From Companilactobacillus ginsenosidimutans (GTDB lineage: Bacteria; Bacillota; Bacilli; Lactobacillales; Lactobacillaceae): a stretch of DNA of 64,000 nucleotides. Location: the NCBI RefSeq assembly GCF_001050475.1, contig NZ_CP012034.1:310001-374000 (forward strand). The letters are read 5' to 3'. The translations under genes were made by a program, and so were the position numbers. Below the pieces are notes generated by a model. The model searched no databases and was not told the origin of the DNA. It saw only the letters and a list, made by a program, of their open reading frames with translations. Positions 8,251-17,903 of this stretch are shown in pieces. Numbering within the stretch: position 1 is the stretch's first letter; each line of letters opens with the position of its first letter.

Positions 8251-8263
8251 TATTCTAAGTTCG

Positions 8264-8293
8264 TGTGGTTAATTGTGGTAAATTGTGGTAAAT
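8264..8293 (+). promoter_or_regulatory. MraZ boxes: three 10-bp direct repeats
   Basis: TGTGGTTAAT, TGTGGTAAAT and TGTGGTAAAT follow each other at an exact 10-base period (8264, 8274, 8284). MraZ proteins are known to bind short G-rich direct repeats spaced about one helical turn apart upstream of their own gene. The position right after the predicted transcription start, and before mraZ, fits an autorepression operator. A related AAAGTG follows at 8298. Confidence 0.75.
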
Positions 8294-8326
8294 TAGAAAG
8301 TGTTAAAGATTTGAGGTGAGCTTTAG

Positions 8327-8758
8327 ATGTTCATGGGTGAATTTCATCACACAATTGATGCAAAGGGAAGAATAATAGTTCCATCAAAATTCCGCCAAGA
8401 AATTGGTGAATCCTTTGTGGTCACACGTGGAATGGACGGATGTCTTTTTGGATATCCCATGGACCAATGGACAAAACTTGAAGCTCAACTCGACAAATTA
8501 CCATTAACGAAAAAAGATGCTCGTGCCTTTACCAGATTCTTTTATTCGGCAGCTACTGAAGTGGAATTCGATAAGCAAGGACGTATCAATTTATCGGCTC
8601 CACTGATCAAGTTTTCTAAATTAGAAAAGAATTGTGTGATCGTGGGAGTATCTGATCGAATCGAAATTTGGGACGAAGAGAATTGGAATAAATTCAATCA
8701 AGAGGCAGAAGAGAACTTTGAAGATATTTCGGAGAAGATGACAGACTTTGACTTCTAA
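8327..8758 (+). CDS. mraZ: Transcriptional regulator MraZ
   Basis: DNA-binding regulator that controls the dcw operon it heads. Two SpoVT/AbrB-like MraZ repeats are visible, each with a DxKGR/DKQGR motif ([14 protein letters not shown] near residue 9; [14 protein letters not shown] near residue 85). The length of 143 residues is usual. The ATG follows GAGGTGAG. The family is octameric and represses its own promoter; the 10-bp repeats upstream are the likely target. It overlaps rsmH by 11 bases. Confidence 0.96.
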   Translation: MFMGEFHHTIDAKGRIIVPSKFRQEIGESFVVTRGMDGCLFGYPMDQWTKLEAQLDKLPLTKKDARAFTRFFYSAATEVEFDKQGRINLSAPLIKFSKLEKNCVIVGVSDRIEIWDEENWNKFNQEAEENFEDISEKMTDFDF

Positions 8759-9698
8759 TGAATTTACACACAAAACAGTTCTCTTAAAAGAGACAATTGA
8801 CATGCTTGCGCCAAAGGACAACGGAACGTACGTTGATGCAACCTTTGGACGCGGTGGACACACTAAAGAATTATTGAGTCGTGTGCACAATAGTACCGTA
8901 TATGCTTTTGATCGTGATGAGAGTGCAATTGAAACTGGTGAGGAAATCGAAAATGATCCAAAAATCATTGGAGATAATAAATTGGTTTTAATTCGAGACA
9001 ATTTCGAGAACATGCAAGAACGTTTGAACGAATTAAATGTTTTTGAAGTAACAGGGATTGTTTATGATCTTGGAGTTTCTTCACCACAGTTTGATGATGC
9101 AGTTCGTGGATTTAGCTATAAAAAAGAAGCTAGATTAGATATGAGAATGGATCAACGTCAAGAACTCGATGCAGAGAAAATTGTCAATGATTGGCCATAT
9201 AATGACTTAGTGAGAATTTTCTTTAAGTATGGTGATGAAAAATTTTCAAAACAAATTGCAAGGTCGATAGAACGCACTCGTGACGACCATCGGATAACTT
9301 CTACACTGGAATTGGCGGACATCGTAAAGAACTCAATCCCAGCTGCGAGAAGGCGTACAGGCGGTCATCCCGCTAAGAGAATTTTCCAAGCTATACGTAT
9401 AGCAGTCAATGACGAGCTTGGCTCACTTGAGAAATCTTTAACAGAAGCGATTGATTTGATAGAAACTAGGGGTAGAATAAGTGTTATCACGTTCCAATCC
9501 CTAGAGGATCGCATAGTTAAACATACTTTTAAGGAAGAATCAGAGGTAGATGTTCCAAGAGGCCTTCCTGTAATTCCAAAAGATATTCAACCGACTCTCA
9601 AGCTGATCACTCGAAAGCCCATTACACCAAATGATCAAGAACTAGAAGAAAATAATAGAGCACATAGTGCGAAGTTACGTGTTGTAGAAAAGATTTAA
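8748..9698 (+). CDS. rsmH: 16S rRNA (cytosine1402-N4)-methyltransferase
   Basis: SAM-dependent methyltransferase that modifies C1402 in the 16S rRNA decoding centre; known older as MraW. The SAM-binding motif is [14 protein letters not shown] near residue 28. [19 protein letters not shown] and the [20 protein letters not shown] block are diagnostic. The only suitable in-frame start is TTG at 8748, inside the end of mraZ, with GGAG at 8731. It gives the expected short leader before HKTVLLKE. Length 316 residues. It is translationally coupled to mraZ. Confidence 0.94.
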   Translation: MTSNEFTHKTVLLKETIDMLAPKDNGTYVDATFGRGGHTKELLSRVHNSTVYAFDRDESAIETGEEIENDPKIIGDNKLVLIRDNFENMQERLNELNVFEVTGIVYDLGVSSPQFDDAVRGFSYKKEARLDMRMDQRQELDAEKIVNDWPYNDLVRIFFKYGDEKFSKQIARSIERTRDDHRITSTLELADIVKNSIPAARRRTGGHPAKRIFQAIRIAVNDELGSLEKSLTEAIDLIETRGRISVITFQSLEDRIVKHTFKEESEVDVPRGLPVIPKDIQPTLKLITRKPITPNDQELEENNRAHSAKLRVVEKI

Positions 9699-9713
9699 TA
9701 TGGAGTGTAGGAA

Positions 9714-10079
9714 ATGTTAGAAAGTACAGCCAGAAACTTACAAAGCTATGAAACAGTTGAAACTGAACCACAAGTCAAATCACAAGAGATTGCCGTTACA
9801 CACAAAGTGGCTATTTCAAAGACAGAATCACTTTTATTGATCGGTCTAGGAATTTTAACTTTATGTTTAATGACAGCTTTGGTTACAATGAAAGTTTCAA
9901 TGACTTCTGCACAAAACAGTTTAGACACTGTTACAACACAAATATCCAATACAACCACCAGTAACGTTAACTTACAACAAGAGGTTTCAGAATTAACAAG
10001 TTATGACAGATTATCAAGCTTTGCAAAAAAGCATAACTTGAAGATGAGTAATGAAAATGTAAGGAACGTTGCGAAATGA
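9714..10079 (+). CDS. ftsL: Cell division protein FtsL
   Basis: Small bitopic divisome protein that, with DivIC and DivIB, activates septal peptidoglycan synthesis. The first ~37 residues are cytoplasmic, then comes one membrane segment (LLLIGLGILTLCLMTALVTM, about 41-60). An extracytoplasmic coiled coil (residues ~65-100) ends in the typical LSSFAKKHNLKMS block. The length is 121 residues. It follows rsmH by 15 bases with a GGAG ribosome site and overlaps the PBP gene start (ATGA). FtsL sequences diverge, so context carries much of the call. Confidence 0.9.
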   Translation: MLESTARNLQSYETVETEPQVKSQEIAVTHKVAISKTESLLLIGLGILTLCLMTALVTMKVSMTSAQNSLDTVTTQISNTTTSNVNLQQEVSELTSYDRLSSFAKKHNLKMSNENVRNVAK

Positions 10080-12247
10080 AAAACTTTTTAAAACTTCTTC
10101 ACAATAAGGCACGAAACAATCACTTTGCAGTAGGTATCGTAATAGTGGTGTTGACTGCCTTTTGTTTTATCATTTTTACCTCTAGATTCGTTTCAATTGC
10201 TACAAGCAAGCAATTTGATGGAGTTAATCTAGCGGACAAGACACGACAAAAATATCAACATGTTGACCAAGTTAATGCAAGACGTGGGGACATACTCGAT
10301 ACTAACGGCGACATGATTGCCGGTAACTCGAGTATTTTTGACGTGTACGCGGTTTTATCTACCAAGGCTAAAACTAGTAAGGGTAAACCAGATTATGTTC
10401 AAGACAAAGTTAAAACAGCCTTTGAGCTATCGAAATATTTACCTCTATCAAAGAAACAAATATTAGATTATTTGAATCCTACCAATAAAAAACAATATCA
10501 AGTCGAATTTGGTCCAGAAGGTAGAAATCTTTCAATTGAAATTAAAAATAAGATTGCTGCACTTCACCTTCAGGGGATTAAGTTTAATGAGTATCCATCT
10601 CGTGCTTACCCTAATGGGGTATTTGCTACAAACCAAGTTGGTATTACACAACAAAACAATATTAATGATCCGAACACAAATATTAGTGGATTAATGGGAA
10701 TTGAACGCTCGTATAATAAAGTTTTATCTGGTACAGGCGGTAAAAAAATTACAAAAATTGATTCTCAAGGGAATGAATTACCTGGCTCGGAAGTTGTTGA
10801 AAAGCAAGCTGTCAATGGTTCAAACGTATATTTGACTCTCGACAGTAAGATTCAACAATATGTCGAAATATTGACTCAGAATGTTCAAAATAAGTATCAA
10901 CCAAAGGACCTACAAGTACTTGTTATGGATTCAAAAACTGGTCAAATAAAGGCCGCTACACAGCGTCCTACGTTTAATCCTTCAACAGGTAAAGGTATGT
11001 CTGAGAGTTGGCGTGACACACTGGTGGCTGATCAATTTGAACCTGGTTCAGTAATGAAGATATTGACCATGTCCGCAGCAATCGATTCAGGAAATTATGA
11101 TCCAAACTCATACTATCAATCAGGTACCGTTGAAGTTGGTGGTAGAACTATCAAGGATTGGAATGATGTTGGTTGGGGGTCAATTCCTCTATATGAAGCA
11201 TTTCCAAGATCTTCTAACGTCGGTATGGTACACCTTGAACAAACTATGGGTGCCGATACTTGGATGAAATATATGAAGAAATTCAAGATTGGTGACAAAA
11301 CAGGAATTGAATTACCAGATGAGATTGCTGGTGGAATTTCATATAAACATGCCAGTGATCAAGCGATGACTTCATTTGGGCAAAGTGTCAACGTTAACGA
11401 TTTTCAAATGCTACAAGCATTTTCTGCTGTTGCAAATAATGGGAAAATGGTAAAACCTCAACTCGTTAAGAAAATAGTTGATCCAAACACCGGAAAGACT
11501 ACTCAAAAATTTAAGACTGATGTTGTAGGACATCCTATTTCTGCGGATACTGCTACTCAAGTTCGTAATGCTATGAGACAAGTAATCACAGCAGACTATG
11601 GTACAGGTGCTGCTTACAAGATTCCTGGAATTTCCGTAGGTGTAAAAACAGGTACAGCGCAAGTTGCATCACCAGCAGGTGGATATTTGACTGGTGCAAG
11701 TAACTATATTTTCTCGGTGGCTGGTATGGTTCCATACAAGAATCCTAGATATATCGTTTATATCACAATGAAACAGCCTCAGATCATGTCTACCGCAGCT
11801 GAAAAAATGATTGCTGAAATATTTAATCCACTCGTCAAGCGATTGATGACTCAAGAAGATGAATCTGGTGTCGATGTTAAAGCTGGAAGCCAGTATGTTG
11901 ATATGCCAGACTTTCTAAATAGTTCAGTTGAAGATGCTCAAAAGAAAATCACTAAACTGAATTTACAATCAGGAATAGTTGGAACTGGTGACAAAATTGT
12001 TCAACAACTTCCTGCCAGTGGAGAAAAAGTAATGCCTGGTCAACGAATTGTTATGTTAACCAATGGTGCAATGACAATGCCTGATTTGACCGGCTGGTCA
12101 AAGAATGATGTACTCAAATTTGCAGAAATCACAGGTCGGACTGTCGTTACCAAGGGTGATGGTTATGTTACAGAACAATCTATAAAGGCAGGCCAAATCA
12201 TCAATGACAGTGGTAAAATTACAGTAACGTTGAAGAATAATAATTAA
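10076..12247 (+). CDS. ftsI: Septal class B penicillin-binding protein with two PASTA domains (PBP2x-like)
   Basis: Transpeptidase that cross-links septal peptidoglycan outside the membrane. It has one N-terminal membrane anchor (about 19-40), then a dimerisation domain (RRGDILDTNGDMIA). The transpeptidase domain has all three active-site motifs: S325-V-M-K328, S379-S-N381 and K524-T-G526. Two C-terminal PASTA modules follow (starting near YVDMPDFLNSS and MTMPDLTGWSKND), as in streptococcal PBP2x. Total length is 723 residues. The start overlaps ftsL and mraY follows after a short gap, as in other dcw clusters. FtsW, its usual glycosyltransferase partner, is encoded at 47.1 kb. Confidence 0.96.
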   Translation: MKNFLKLLHNKARNNHFAVGIVIVVLTAFCFIIFTSRFVSIATSKQFDGVNLADKTRQKYQHVDQVNARRGDILDTNGDMIAGNSSIFDVYAVLSTKAKTSKGKPDYVQDKVKTAFELSKYLPLSKKQILDYLNPTNKKQYQVEFGPEGRNLSIEIKNKIAALHLQGIKFNEYPSRAYPNGVFATNQVGITQQNNINDPNTNISGLMGIERSYNKVLSGTGGKKITKIDSQGNELPGSEVVEKQAVNGSNVYLTLDSKIQQYVEILTQNVQNKYQPKDLQVLVMDSKTGQIKAATQRPTFNPSTGKGMSESWRDTLVADQFEPGSVMKILTMSAAIDSGNYDPNSYYQSGTVEVGGRTIKDWNDVGWGSIPLYEAFPRSSNVGMVHLEQTMGADTWMKYMKKFKIGDKTGIELPDEIAGGISYKHASDQAMTSFGQSVNVNDFQMLQAFSAVANNGKMVKPQLVKKIVDPNTGKTTQKFKTDVVGHPISADTATQVRNAMRQVITADYGTGAAYKIPGISVGVKTGTAQVASPAGGYLTGASNYIFSVAGMVPYKNPRYIVYITMKQPQIMSTAAEKMIAEIFNPLVKRLMTQEDESGVDVKAGSQYVDMPDFLNSSVEDAQKKITKLNLQSGIVGTGDKIVQQLPASGEKVMPGQRIVMLTNGAMTMPDLTGWSKNDVLKFAEITGRTVVTKGDGYVTEQSIKAGQIINDSGKITVTLKNNN

Positions 12248-12261
12248 GTGGGGATTATTCC

Positions 12262-13227
12262 ATGGAACTAAGTAAGATTTTTATAGATTTAATAAGCAGT
12301 TTTGCAATTGTTGCAATTTTTATGCCATTTTTAATTGGCTATTTAATTGCTCATAAAGAAGGTCAATCCATTCGTGAAGAAGGACCTAAATGGCATGAAA
12401 AAAAATCAGGAACTCCAACTATGGGTGGACTACTGATTATTATTGCAATGACAATTACTAACCTTTGGGTCGGTGCATGGATGCATCAAATGACTCACGC
12501 ATTGTTGATTACAACCTTAGTAATCATTTTGTTCGGTTGTATTGGTTTTATTGATGATTTCATCAAAGTATTTAAAAAAAGAAATCTGGGTTTGAAGGCA
12601 TTACAAAAATTAGTACTTCAAATAATCGTTGCAGTAATTTTCTTACTTGTTTATATCAATGATGAGTTACCTCTGAACTTTTCAATTCCAGGTGTTTTGT
12701 CAGTTGATTCCAAAATAGTTTTTGTTCTGTTTACAATTTTTTGGTTGGTTGGGTTTTCAAATGCAACCAATTTAACAGATGGCTTAGATGGCCTATTAGG
12801 TGGCCTAGGAAGCATTTCGTATTTGACATATGCAATTATTGCTTTGAACCAGAATCGTGTTGATATAGCTATTGTGTGCTTCTCAGTGGCCGGTGGATTG
12901 CTAGGATTCCTTATGTTTAATCATAAGCCAGCAAAAATATTCATGGGTGACGTTGGATCACTAGCATTAGGTGCAGGTCTGGCAGCAATTTCCATTTTAC
13001 TTGGTCGTTACTGGTCACTACTTCTTATTGGCTTGGTTTACGTCATTGAAACTGCAAGTGTTATGCTCCAAGTTTTCTCATTCAAAGTATTTCGTCGTCG
13101 TATTTTCAAGATGACACCAATTCATCATCACTTTGAAATGTTAGGTTGGAGTGAATGGAAAGTTGATATTGTCTTTTGGATTATCGGAATAATTTGTTCA
13201 GCAATTTATTTAACAATTTTTATATAG
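12262..13227 (+). CDS. mraY: Phospho-N-acetylmuramoyl-pentapeptide transferase MraY
   Basis: Integral membrane enzyme that moves phospho-MurNAc-pentapeptide onto undecaprenyl phosphate, making lipid I. About ten membrane segments are visible in 321 residues. Conserved cytoplasmic loops carry GFIDDFIKV, NATNLTDGLDGL and the C-terminal MTPIHHHFEM, which together form the Mg-dependent active site in characterised MraY. It stands between the PBP gene and murD, 14 and 10 bases away, in the shared dcw transcript. Confidence 0.97.
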   Translation: MELSKIFIDLISSFAIVAIFMPFLIGYLIAHKEGQSIREEGPKWHEKKSGTPTMGGLLIIIAMTITNLWVGAWMHQMTHALLITTLVIILFGCIGFIDDFIKVFKKRNLGLKALQKLVLQIIVAVIFLLVYINDELPLNFSIPGVLSVDSKIVFVLFTIFWLVGFSNATNLTDGLDGLLGGLGSISYLTYAIIALNQNRVDIAIVCFSVAGGLLGFLMFNHKPAKIFMGDVGSLALGAGLAAISILLGRYWSLLLIGLVYVIETASVMLQVFSFKVFRRRIFKMTPIHHHFEMLGWSEWKVDIVFWIIGIICSAIYLTIFI

Positions 13228-13237
13228 AAGGTTAGTT

Positions 13238-14614
13238 ATGGTCAAAAATAGTAATTACGCAAATAAAAAAATACTTGTTTTAGGCTTGGCAAAAAGTGGC
13301 TACGCTGTTGCTAAACTTTTGAAAAAAATTAACTGTGATATCACTGTCGTAGATTCCAATCCACTTGAAGGCAATGAAGAAGCGAATGCTTTGATTCAAG
13401 AGGGATTTAACGTAATTACCGGCAGTAATGATGCAAAACTGATTGATGGAACTTATGATTTTGTAGTTAAAAATCCTGGTATTCCATACGAGAATGAATT
13501 AATCAAACGAGCAATTGAACTAAAAGTTCCTGTAATTACTGAACCAGAAATAGCATATAGTTGTTCAGATGCCACTATGGTTGCGGTTACTGGTAGCAAT
13601 GGTAAAACGACTGTTACAACTTTGATCCAATTAATGCTGGATCATTCACCACAATTTAAGAATTCTTATTATGCGGGTAATATCGGTATACCTATTTCAG
13701 ATGTTATTCAAAAAGCCACTGCTGATGATGTTGTAGTGACTGAATTATCCAGTTTTCAATTAGAAGGAACAATCGATTTACATCCAGAGGTAGCCGTGTT
13801 GAATAATATTTATTCAGCCCATTTAGATTTTCATAAAACACGTGAAAATTATATAAATGCAAAAATGAATATCACACAGAACCAAACTGCAGATGATTAT
13901 TTTGTCGTCAACTGGAACACGTCAGAGTGGAGAAATCTTTCAAAGAGATCATCAGCACAAGTAATTCCATTTTCTGATCAACAAGAATTAGGTTTTGGAG
14001 CATACTTGTCTGACGGTAATATTTATTACAATCGCCATTTGATCATGAATGAAGATGAAATCAAGGTCCCCGGAGAACATAATGTCCAAAACGCTTTAGC
14101 TGCAATTGATGTAGCGAAAATATTTGGTGTATCTGATGGCGACATTATTGAAGTGCTAAGCCAATTTAGTGGCGTTAAACACCGTATTCAATATGTGGAT
14201 AAATTTGAAGATAGAATTTTCTATAATGATTCCAAAGCAACGAATATCGAAGCAACTACAGTTGCTTTACACGCTTTTAAACAACCAATTACATTAATTG
14301 CTGGTGGCCTTGACCGTGGAAATACTTTTGATGAACTGGTTCCATCCTTGAAAGGTAGTGTCCACAGTATAGTTGTATACGGCGAGACTGCTTCGAAGAT
14401 GATTGACGCTGCAGAAAAAGCTGAAATTGGCAATATCGTGGAAGTTCAAAACTTGTCCGAAGCAGTTCCTGAAGCTTTCAAACAAAGTTCAGCTGGAGAT
14501 GTAGTTCTTCTTTCACCTGCTGCAGCTAGTTGGGATCAGTTTGATACATTTGAACAACGTGGGGATCTATTTATTGAGGAAGTAAAAAAACTAAAGGGGA
14601 GCAAAAATGACTAA
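13238..14614 (+). CDS. murD: UDP-N-acetylmuramoyl-L-alanine--D-glutamate ligase MurD
   Basis: Cytoplasmic ATP-dependent ligase that adds D-glutamate to UDP-MurNAc-L-Ala. It has a Rossmann-like N-terminal domain (VLGLAKSGYAVAKLL). The Mur-ligase P-loop TGSNGKTT has its lysine at 123. The central motif ELSSFQLE and the C-terminal domain (NDSKATNIEAT, LSPAAASWDQF) follow. Length is 458 residues, as expected. It overlaps murG by eight bases, with the murG ribosome site AAAGGGGAG inside the murD coding end. Confidence 0.97.
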   Translation: MVKNSNYANKKILVLGLAKSGYAVAKLLKKINCDITVVDSNPLEGNEEANALIQEGFNVITGSNDAKLIDGTYDFVVKNPGIPYENELIKRAIELKVPVITEPEIAYSCSDATMVAVTGSNGKTTVTTLIQLMLDHSPQFKNSYYAGNIGIPISDVIQKATADDVVVTELSSFQLEGTIDLHPEVAVLNNIYSAHLDFHKTRENYINAKMNITQNQTADDYFVVNWNTSEWRNLSKRSSAQVIPFSDQQELGFGAYLSDGNIYYNRHLIMNEDEIKVPGEHNVQNALAAIDVAKIFGVSDGDIIEVLSQFSGVKHRIQYVDKFEDRIFYNDSKATNIEATTVALHAFKQPITLIAGGLDRGNTFDELVPSLKGSVHSIVVYGETASKMIDAAEKAEIGNIVEVQNLSEAVPEAFKQSSAGDVVLLSPAAASWDQFDTFEQRGDLFIEEVKKLKGSKND

Positions 14615-15716
14615 ATTACGAATTATTGTGTCCGGTGGTGGAACAGGAGGACATATTTATCCTGCAATGGCTTTAATTAAGCGATTGAAGGAACGTGACA
14701 TGATTGAAGATGTTCTTTATGTTGGTACTGAGAATGGTCTAGAAAGCAAGATTGTTACTCGTGAAGGTATTGCATTTAAGACCATTAAAATTAGCGGTTT
14801 CAAACGTAAGTTAACATTGGAAAACATCAAAGTTGTGAATATGTTTCTTTCTTCTATCGGTAAGTCAAAGAAAATAATTCGTGAATTTAAGCCAGATATT
14901 GTTGTCGGAACCGGTGGGTATGTTTCAAGTGCGATTGTCTATGCAGCACATGCACTTAAAATTCCAACTGTAATCCATGAGCAAAATACAATTGCTGGCG
15001 TGACAAACAAATTCTTAGGTCATTTTGTTGATAAAATTGCAATTGCGTTTCATCAAGCTGAAGATCAATTTTCTGAAAAGAAGAAAATTGTGTTTACAGG
15101 TAACCCTCGTGCTCAGGAAGCTGCGGGAATCAAAGCAAATGATCGCTTAAAGGATTTTAATTTAGACTCAGCGAAATCAACTGTTTTGATTTTCGGTGGT
15201 TCTCGAGGCGCAGAGCCTATTAATAGAGCAGTTATTGGAGCTTTACCTGAATTTAGTGAAGCCGATTTTCAAGTTTTATTTGTGACAGGTAGGGTGCATT
15301 ACGATGGTGTGATTAAGAGAATCGAACAGAAGTATTTGGATCAGCCAAATATTTCTATCCAACCATACATTGACAACATGCCGGAAATTTTGCCAGATTT
15401 GAAGCTCATTGTTGGTAGAAGTGGTGCAACGAGCATTGCTGAAATTACAGCACTTGGTATTCCCGCAATTTTTATTCCTAGTCCCTATGTCACTCATGAT
15501 CATCAAACAATTAATGCACGAGAAATTTCAGCTAACGGTGCTGCAAAGATTATGCCTGAAGCTGATTTAACTTCTGCAAAATTGTTTGAGGGAATATCTG
15601 ACATTTTGACCAACGAGAATGTTGAGAATGAAATGTCGGATGCTTCCAAAGAAATTGGTGTACCGGATGCTTCAGATAAGCTCATTGCAGTGTTAACTGA
15701 TTTAATAAAGAAATAG
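14607..15716 (+). CDS. murG: UDP-GlcNAc--undecaprenyl-pyrophosphoryl-MurNAc-pentapeptide transferase MurG
   Basis: Peripheral membrane GT28 glycosyltransferase that adds GlcNAc to lipid I, giving lipid II. The N-terminal glycine-rich loop SGGGTGGHIYPA lies at about residues 9-20. VGTGGYVSSAIVYAAH and HEQNTIAG belong to the acceptor domain. FGGSRGAEPIN and GRSGATSIAEITALGIPAIFIP mark the UDP-GlcNAc-binding C-terminal domain. Length is 369 residues. With MraY and MurD it gives much of the lipid II pathway here; murC is not in this cluster. Confidence 0.97.
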   Translation: MTKLRIIVSGGGTGGHIYPAMALIKRLKERDMIEDVLYVGTENGLESKIVTREGIAFKTIKISGFKRKLTLENIKVVNMFLSSIGKSKKIIREFKPDIVVGTGGYVSSAIVYAAHALKIPTVIHEQNTIAGVTNKFLGHFVDKIAIAFHQAEDQFSEKKKIVFTGNPRAQEAAGIKANDRLKDFNLDSAKSTVLIFGGSRGAEPINRAVIGALPEFSEADFQVLFVTGRVHYDGVIKRIEQKYLDQPNISIQPYIDNMPEILPDLKLIVGRSGATSIAEITALGIPAIFIPSPYVTHDHQTINAREISANGAAKIMPEADLTSAKLFEGISDILTNENVENEMSDASKEIGVPDASDKLIAVLTDLIKK

Positions 15717-15732
15717 TTTTTGAGGTAACCAA

Positions 15733-16434
15733 ATGTCTAAAAAGCGAAAGAGTTATGAAAAAAGCTTTATTATTTTAATTGTTGCTATTGTAATTATTTT
15801 CTTGGCATATTTTGGGTCCCCTTTGAGTAAAGTTAGAAATATAACTGTTAAGGGAGTTAATGATTTAGGTGCACAACAAGTCATTGATGCAACCAAAATC
15901 ACCGACAACTCCTTATTACTGGGAGTTTTCTTGAGGCAAAATTCAATTTCTAATAATACTCACAAGGAACTTCCCTCTGTTAAGTCAGTTTCATTTAAGA
16001 CGAAAAACTTACGAGATCTAACTATTAACGTCAATGAATATCCAACGTTGGGATTGATATTCAAAGATGGATATTATTATCGGATTATCGATAATGGCAA
16101 AATTCTTTCGAATAAGTTGAAATCTTACACAGGTAATTATCCAATATATACAAATTTTGATAAAAAAGATGATTTGAAAAAAATAACTGAGATATATAAG
16201 AAGATGCCAGAGAGTGTCAAAAATAATATTTCAGAAATTCATAATGCATCAACAAAAATTAATCCATATCGGATAAAAATCGATATGAATGACGGTAATA
16301 AAGTGATTGCGGATACTCGAACGGTAGACAAGAAAATGAAATACTATCCAAGTATTGCTTCACAAATGAAGAAAAAGGGAGTCATCGATATAGAAGTGGG
16401 TGCTTATTCTTACCCATTTGATGACAAGAAATAG
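15733..16434 (+). CDS. divIB: Cell division protein DivIB/FtsQ
   Basis: Bitopic divisome protein. A short basic cytoplasmic tail (MSKKRKSYEK) precedes one membrane segment (residues ~12-30). A POTRA domain starts at VRNITVKGVNDLGAQQVIDA, followed by the FtsQ/DivIB beta domain. At 233 residues it is shorter than many DivIB proteins, mainly because the cytoplasmic tail is nearly absent. It follows murG by 16 bases. A good promoter for ftsA is embedded in its last codons. Identity rests on the POTRA pattern plus dcw position. Confidence 0.9.
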   Translation: MSKKRKSYEKSFIILIVAIVIIFLAYFGSPLSKVRNITVKGVNDLGAQQVIDATKITDNSLLLGVFLRQNSISNNTHKELPSVKSVSFKTKNLRDLTINVNEYPTLGLIFKDGYYYRIIDNGKILSNKLKSYTGNYPIYTNFDKKDDLKKITEIYKKMPESVKNNISEIHNASTKINPYRIKIDMNDGNKVIADTRTVDKKMKYYPSIASQMKKKGVIDIEVGAYSYPFDDKK

Positions 16435-16446
16435 GTTTAATATAAT
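16418..16446 (+). promoter_or_regulatory. Internal promoter for ftsAZ
   Basis: TTGATG (16418-16423) and a perfect TATAAT (16441-16446) with 17-base spacing. The -35 lies inside the divIB coding end and the -10 just after its stop codon. It would let ftsA-ftsZ-sepF be expressed above the level of the upstream wall-synthesis genes. Confidence 0.7.
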
Positions 16447-16509
16447 CATTTTTGTGTTAAAATTTTTTAATGAAGGTTTTTTAACTATTTAAGGAGGCAA
16501 CCACTGTCT

Positions 16510-17859
16510 ATGGACAATTCAGAGTTTTTCGTCGGTCTTGATATTGGTACTAACTCTATAAAAGTGGTAGTCGCTGAAGCATCAGACGATAAATTAAGTG
16601 TCGTCGGTGTCGGAAGTGAGCGATCTGAAGGGGTAAGTCGTGGTGTTATTGTTGATATTGACAAAGCGGCTGGTGCAATAAAGCGAGCGGTCAAAAAAGC
16701 CGAAACACAAGCAAATATTACTATTAAAGAAGTAATAGTTGGAATTTCAGCAAATATGCTGCAAATTGAAAAGTGTCAAGGAATGATTGCTGTTGGCACA
16801 CAATCAAAAGAAATTACTGAAAATGATGTAAGACAAGTTATGGCAGCTGCCATGATTCAAAATCTACCAAGTGAAAGAGAAGTTGTTTCACTAATTCCAA
16901 AACAATTTTCTGTGGATGGATTTAATAATATTCGTGATCCACGTGGAATGATTGGTGTTCGTTTGGAAATGAAAGGTATTATCTATACCGCTCCTAAAAC
17001 AATCGTTCACAATACTAAGAAGGCTATTCAAAAAGCTGGACTACATATTGTTCACAAAGTCATTGCTCCAATGGCACTTAGCCAAGTTGCTTTAGACGAT
17101 GGTGAGAGTGATTTTGGTGCCGTAATCATTGACATGGGTGCAGGTCAAACTACTGCTTCGGTTGTGCATGATCACAATTTGAAGTTATCAACTGTCGATT
17201 TTGAAGGTGGAGATTACGTTACACACGATATTTCAGTTGTGCTTAATACCACAGTTGAAAATGCTTCACAATTAAAGTTATATTACGGTACTGCAAACTC
17301 GGCAAACGCTGATACTGATGATACAATCAGTGTTGATGTAGTAGGTCAATCTGAACCGGAAACAATTTCAGAAGAATACTTATCAGAAATTATTGAAGCT
17401 AGACTTCAACAGATATTTACTCGACTTAAGGGACCACTTGAAGACGCAAGTGCACTTTCATTACCGGGTGGAATTGTTTTAACTGGTGGTGTGGCTGCTA
17501 CTTCGGGAATTGAGGAGCTTGCTAAACAGATTTTTGGTGTGAAAGTTAGACGTTATGTCCCAGCACAGATGGGCATGAGATATCCTTCTTATGCGTTGGG
17601 CTTAGGCTTAGTGTCGTATACATCGAATTTGAACGAAATTGGAATTATTGCTGATAATGTAGTCAACGGTGCTGCAATTAATCAAAATGATTCGAGCGCA
17701 AGACCAAATGTTCAACCACAGACTTATCCCGATGAGAGCAAAGCAGGTGCTAAAGAAAAGCCAGCTGCTAAGCCTAAGAAAGTTTCTGAAAAGAAGAAAC
17801 CTGAAAAGGGTGCTCGAATGGATCGAGTCAAGAACTTCTGGAGTAAGTTTTTTGATTAA
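16510..17859 (+). CDS. ftsA: Cell division protein FtsA (actin-like FtsZ membrane tether)
   Basis: Actin-family ATPase that anchors FtsZ to the membrane. Phosphate-1 motif [15 protein letters not shown] is at the N-terminus, [14 protein letters not shown] is phosphate-2 and [13 protein letters not shown] the adenosine motif. The SHS2-type 1C domain lies between. A Lys/Pro/Ala-rich linker (about 400-435) leads to a C-terminal amphipathic helix ([10 protein letters not shown]), the membrane-targeting sequence. Length 449 residues. AAGGAGG lies 12 bases before the ATG, slightly farther than usual. It has its own promoter in divIB. Confidence 0.96.
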   Translation: MDNSEFFVGLDIGTNSIKVVVAEASDDKLSVVGVGSERSEGVSRGVIVDIDKAAGAIKRAVKKAETQANITIKEVIVGISANMLQIEKCQGMIAVGTQSKEITENDVRQVMAAAMIQNLPSEREVVSLIPKQFSVDGFNNIRDPRGMIGVRLEMKGIIYTAPKTIVHNTKKAIQKAGLHIVHKVIAPMALSQVALDDGESDFGAVIIDMGAGQTTASVVHDHNLKLSTVDFEGGDYVTHDISVVLNTTVENASQLKLYYGTANSANADTDDTISVDVVGQSEPETISEEYLSEIIEARLQQIFTRLKGPLEDASALSLPGGIVLTGGVAATSGIEELAKQIFGVKVRRYVPAQMGMRYPSYALGLGLVSYTSNLNEIGIIADNVVNGAAINQNDSSARPNVQPQTYPDESKAGAKEKPAAKPKKVSEKKKPEKGARMDRVKNFWSKFFD

Positions 17860-17888
17860 TTAGAAAGTTAACTATTAAGACAGGTAAT

Positions 17889-17901
17889 AGGAGGAACTCC
17901 T
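17889..17901 (+). promoter_or_regulatory. Small hairpin covering the ftsZ ribosome binding site
   Basis: AGGAG-GAA-CTCCT (17889-17901) can fold as a five-pair, three-base-loop hairpin that buries the Shine-Dalgarno sequence two bases before the ftsZ ATG at 17904. Whether it affects translation is inference. Confidence 0.45.
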
Positions 17902-17903
17902 TA

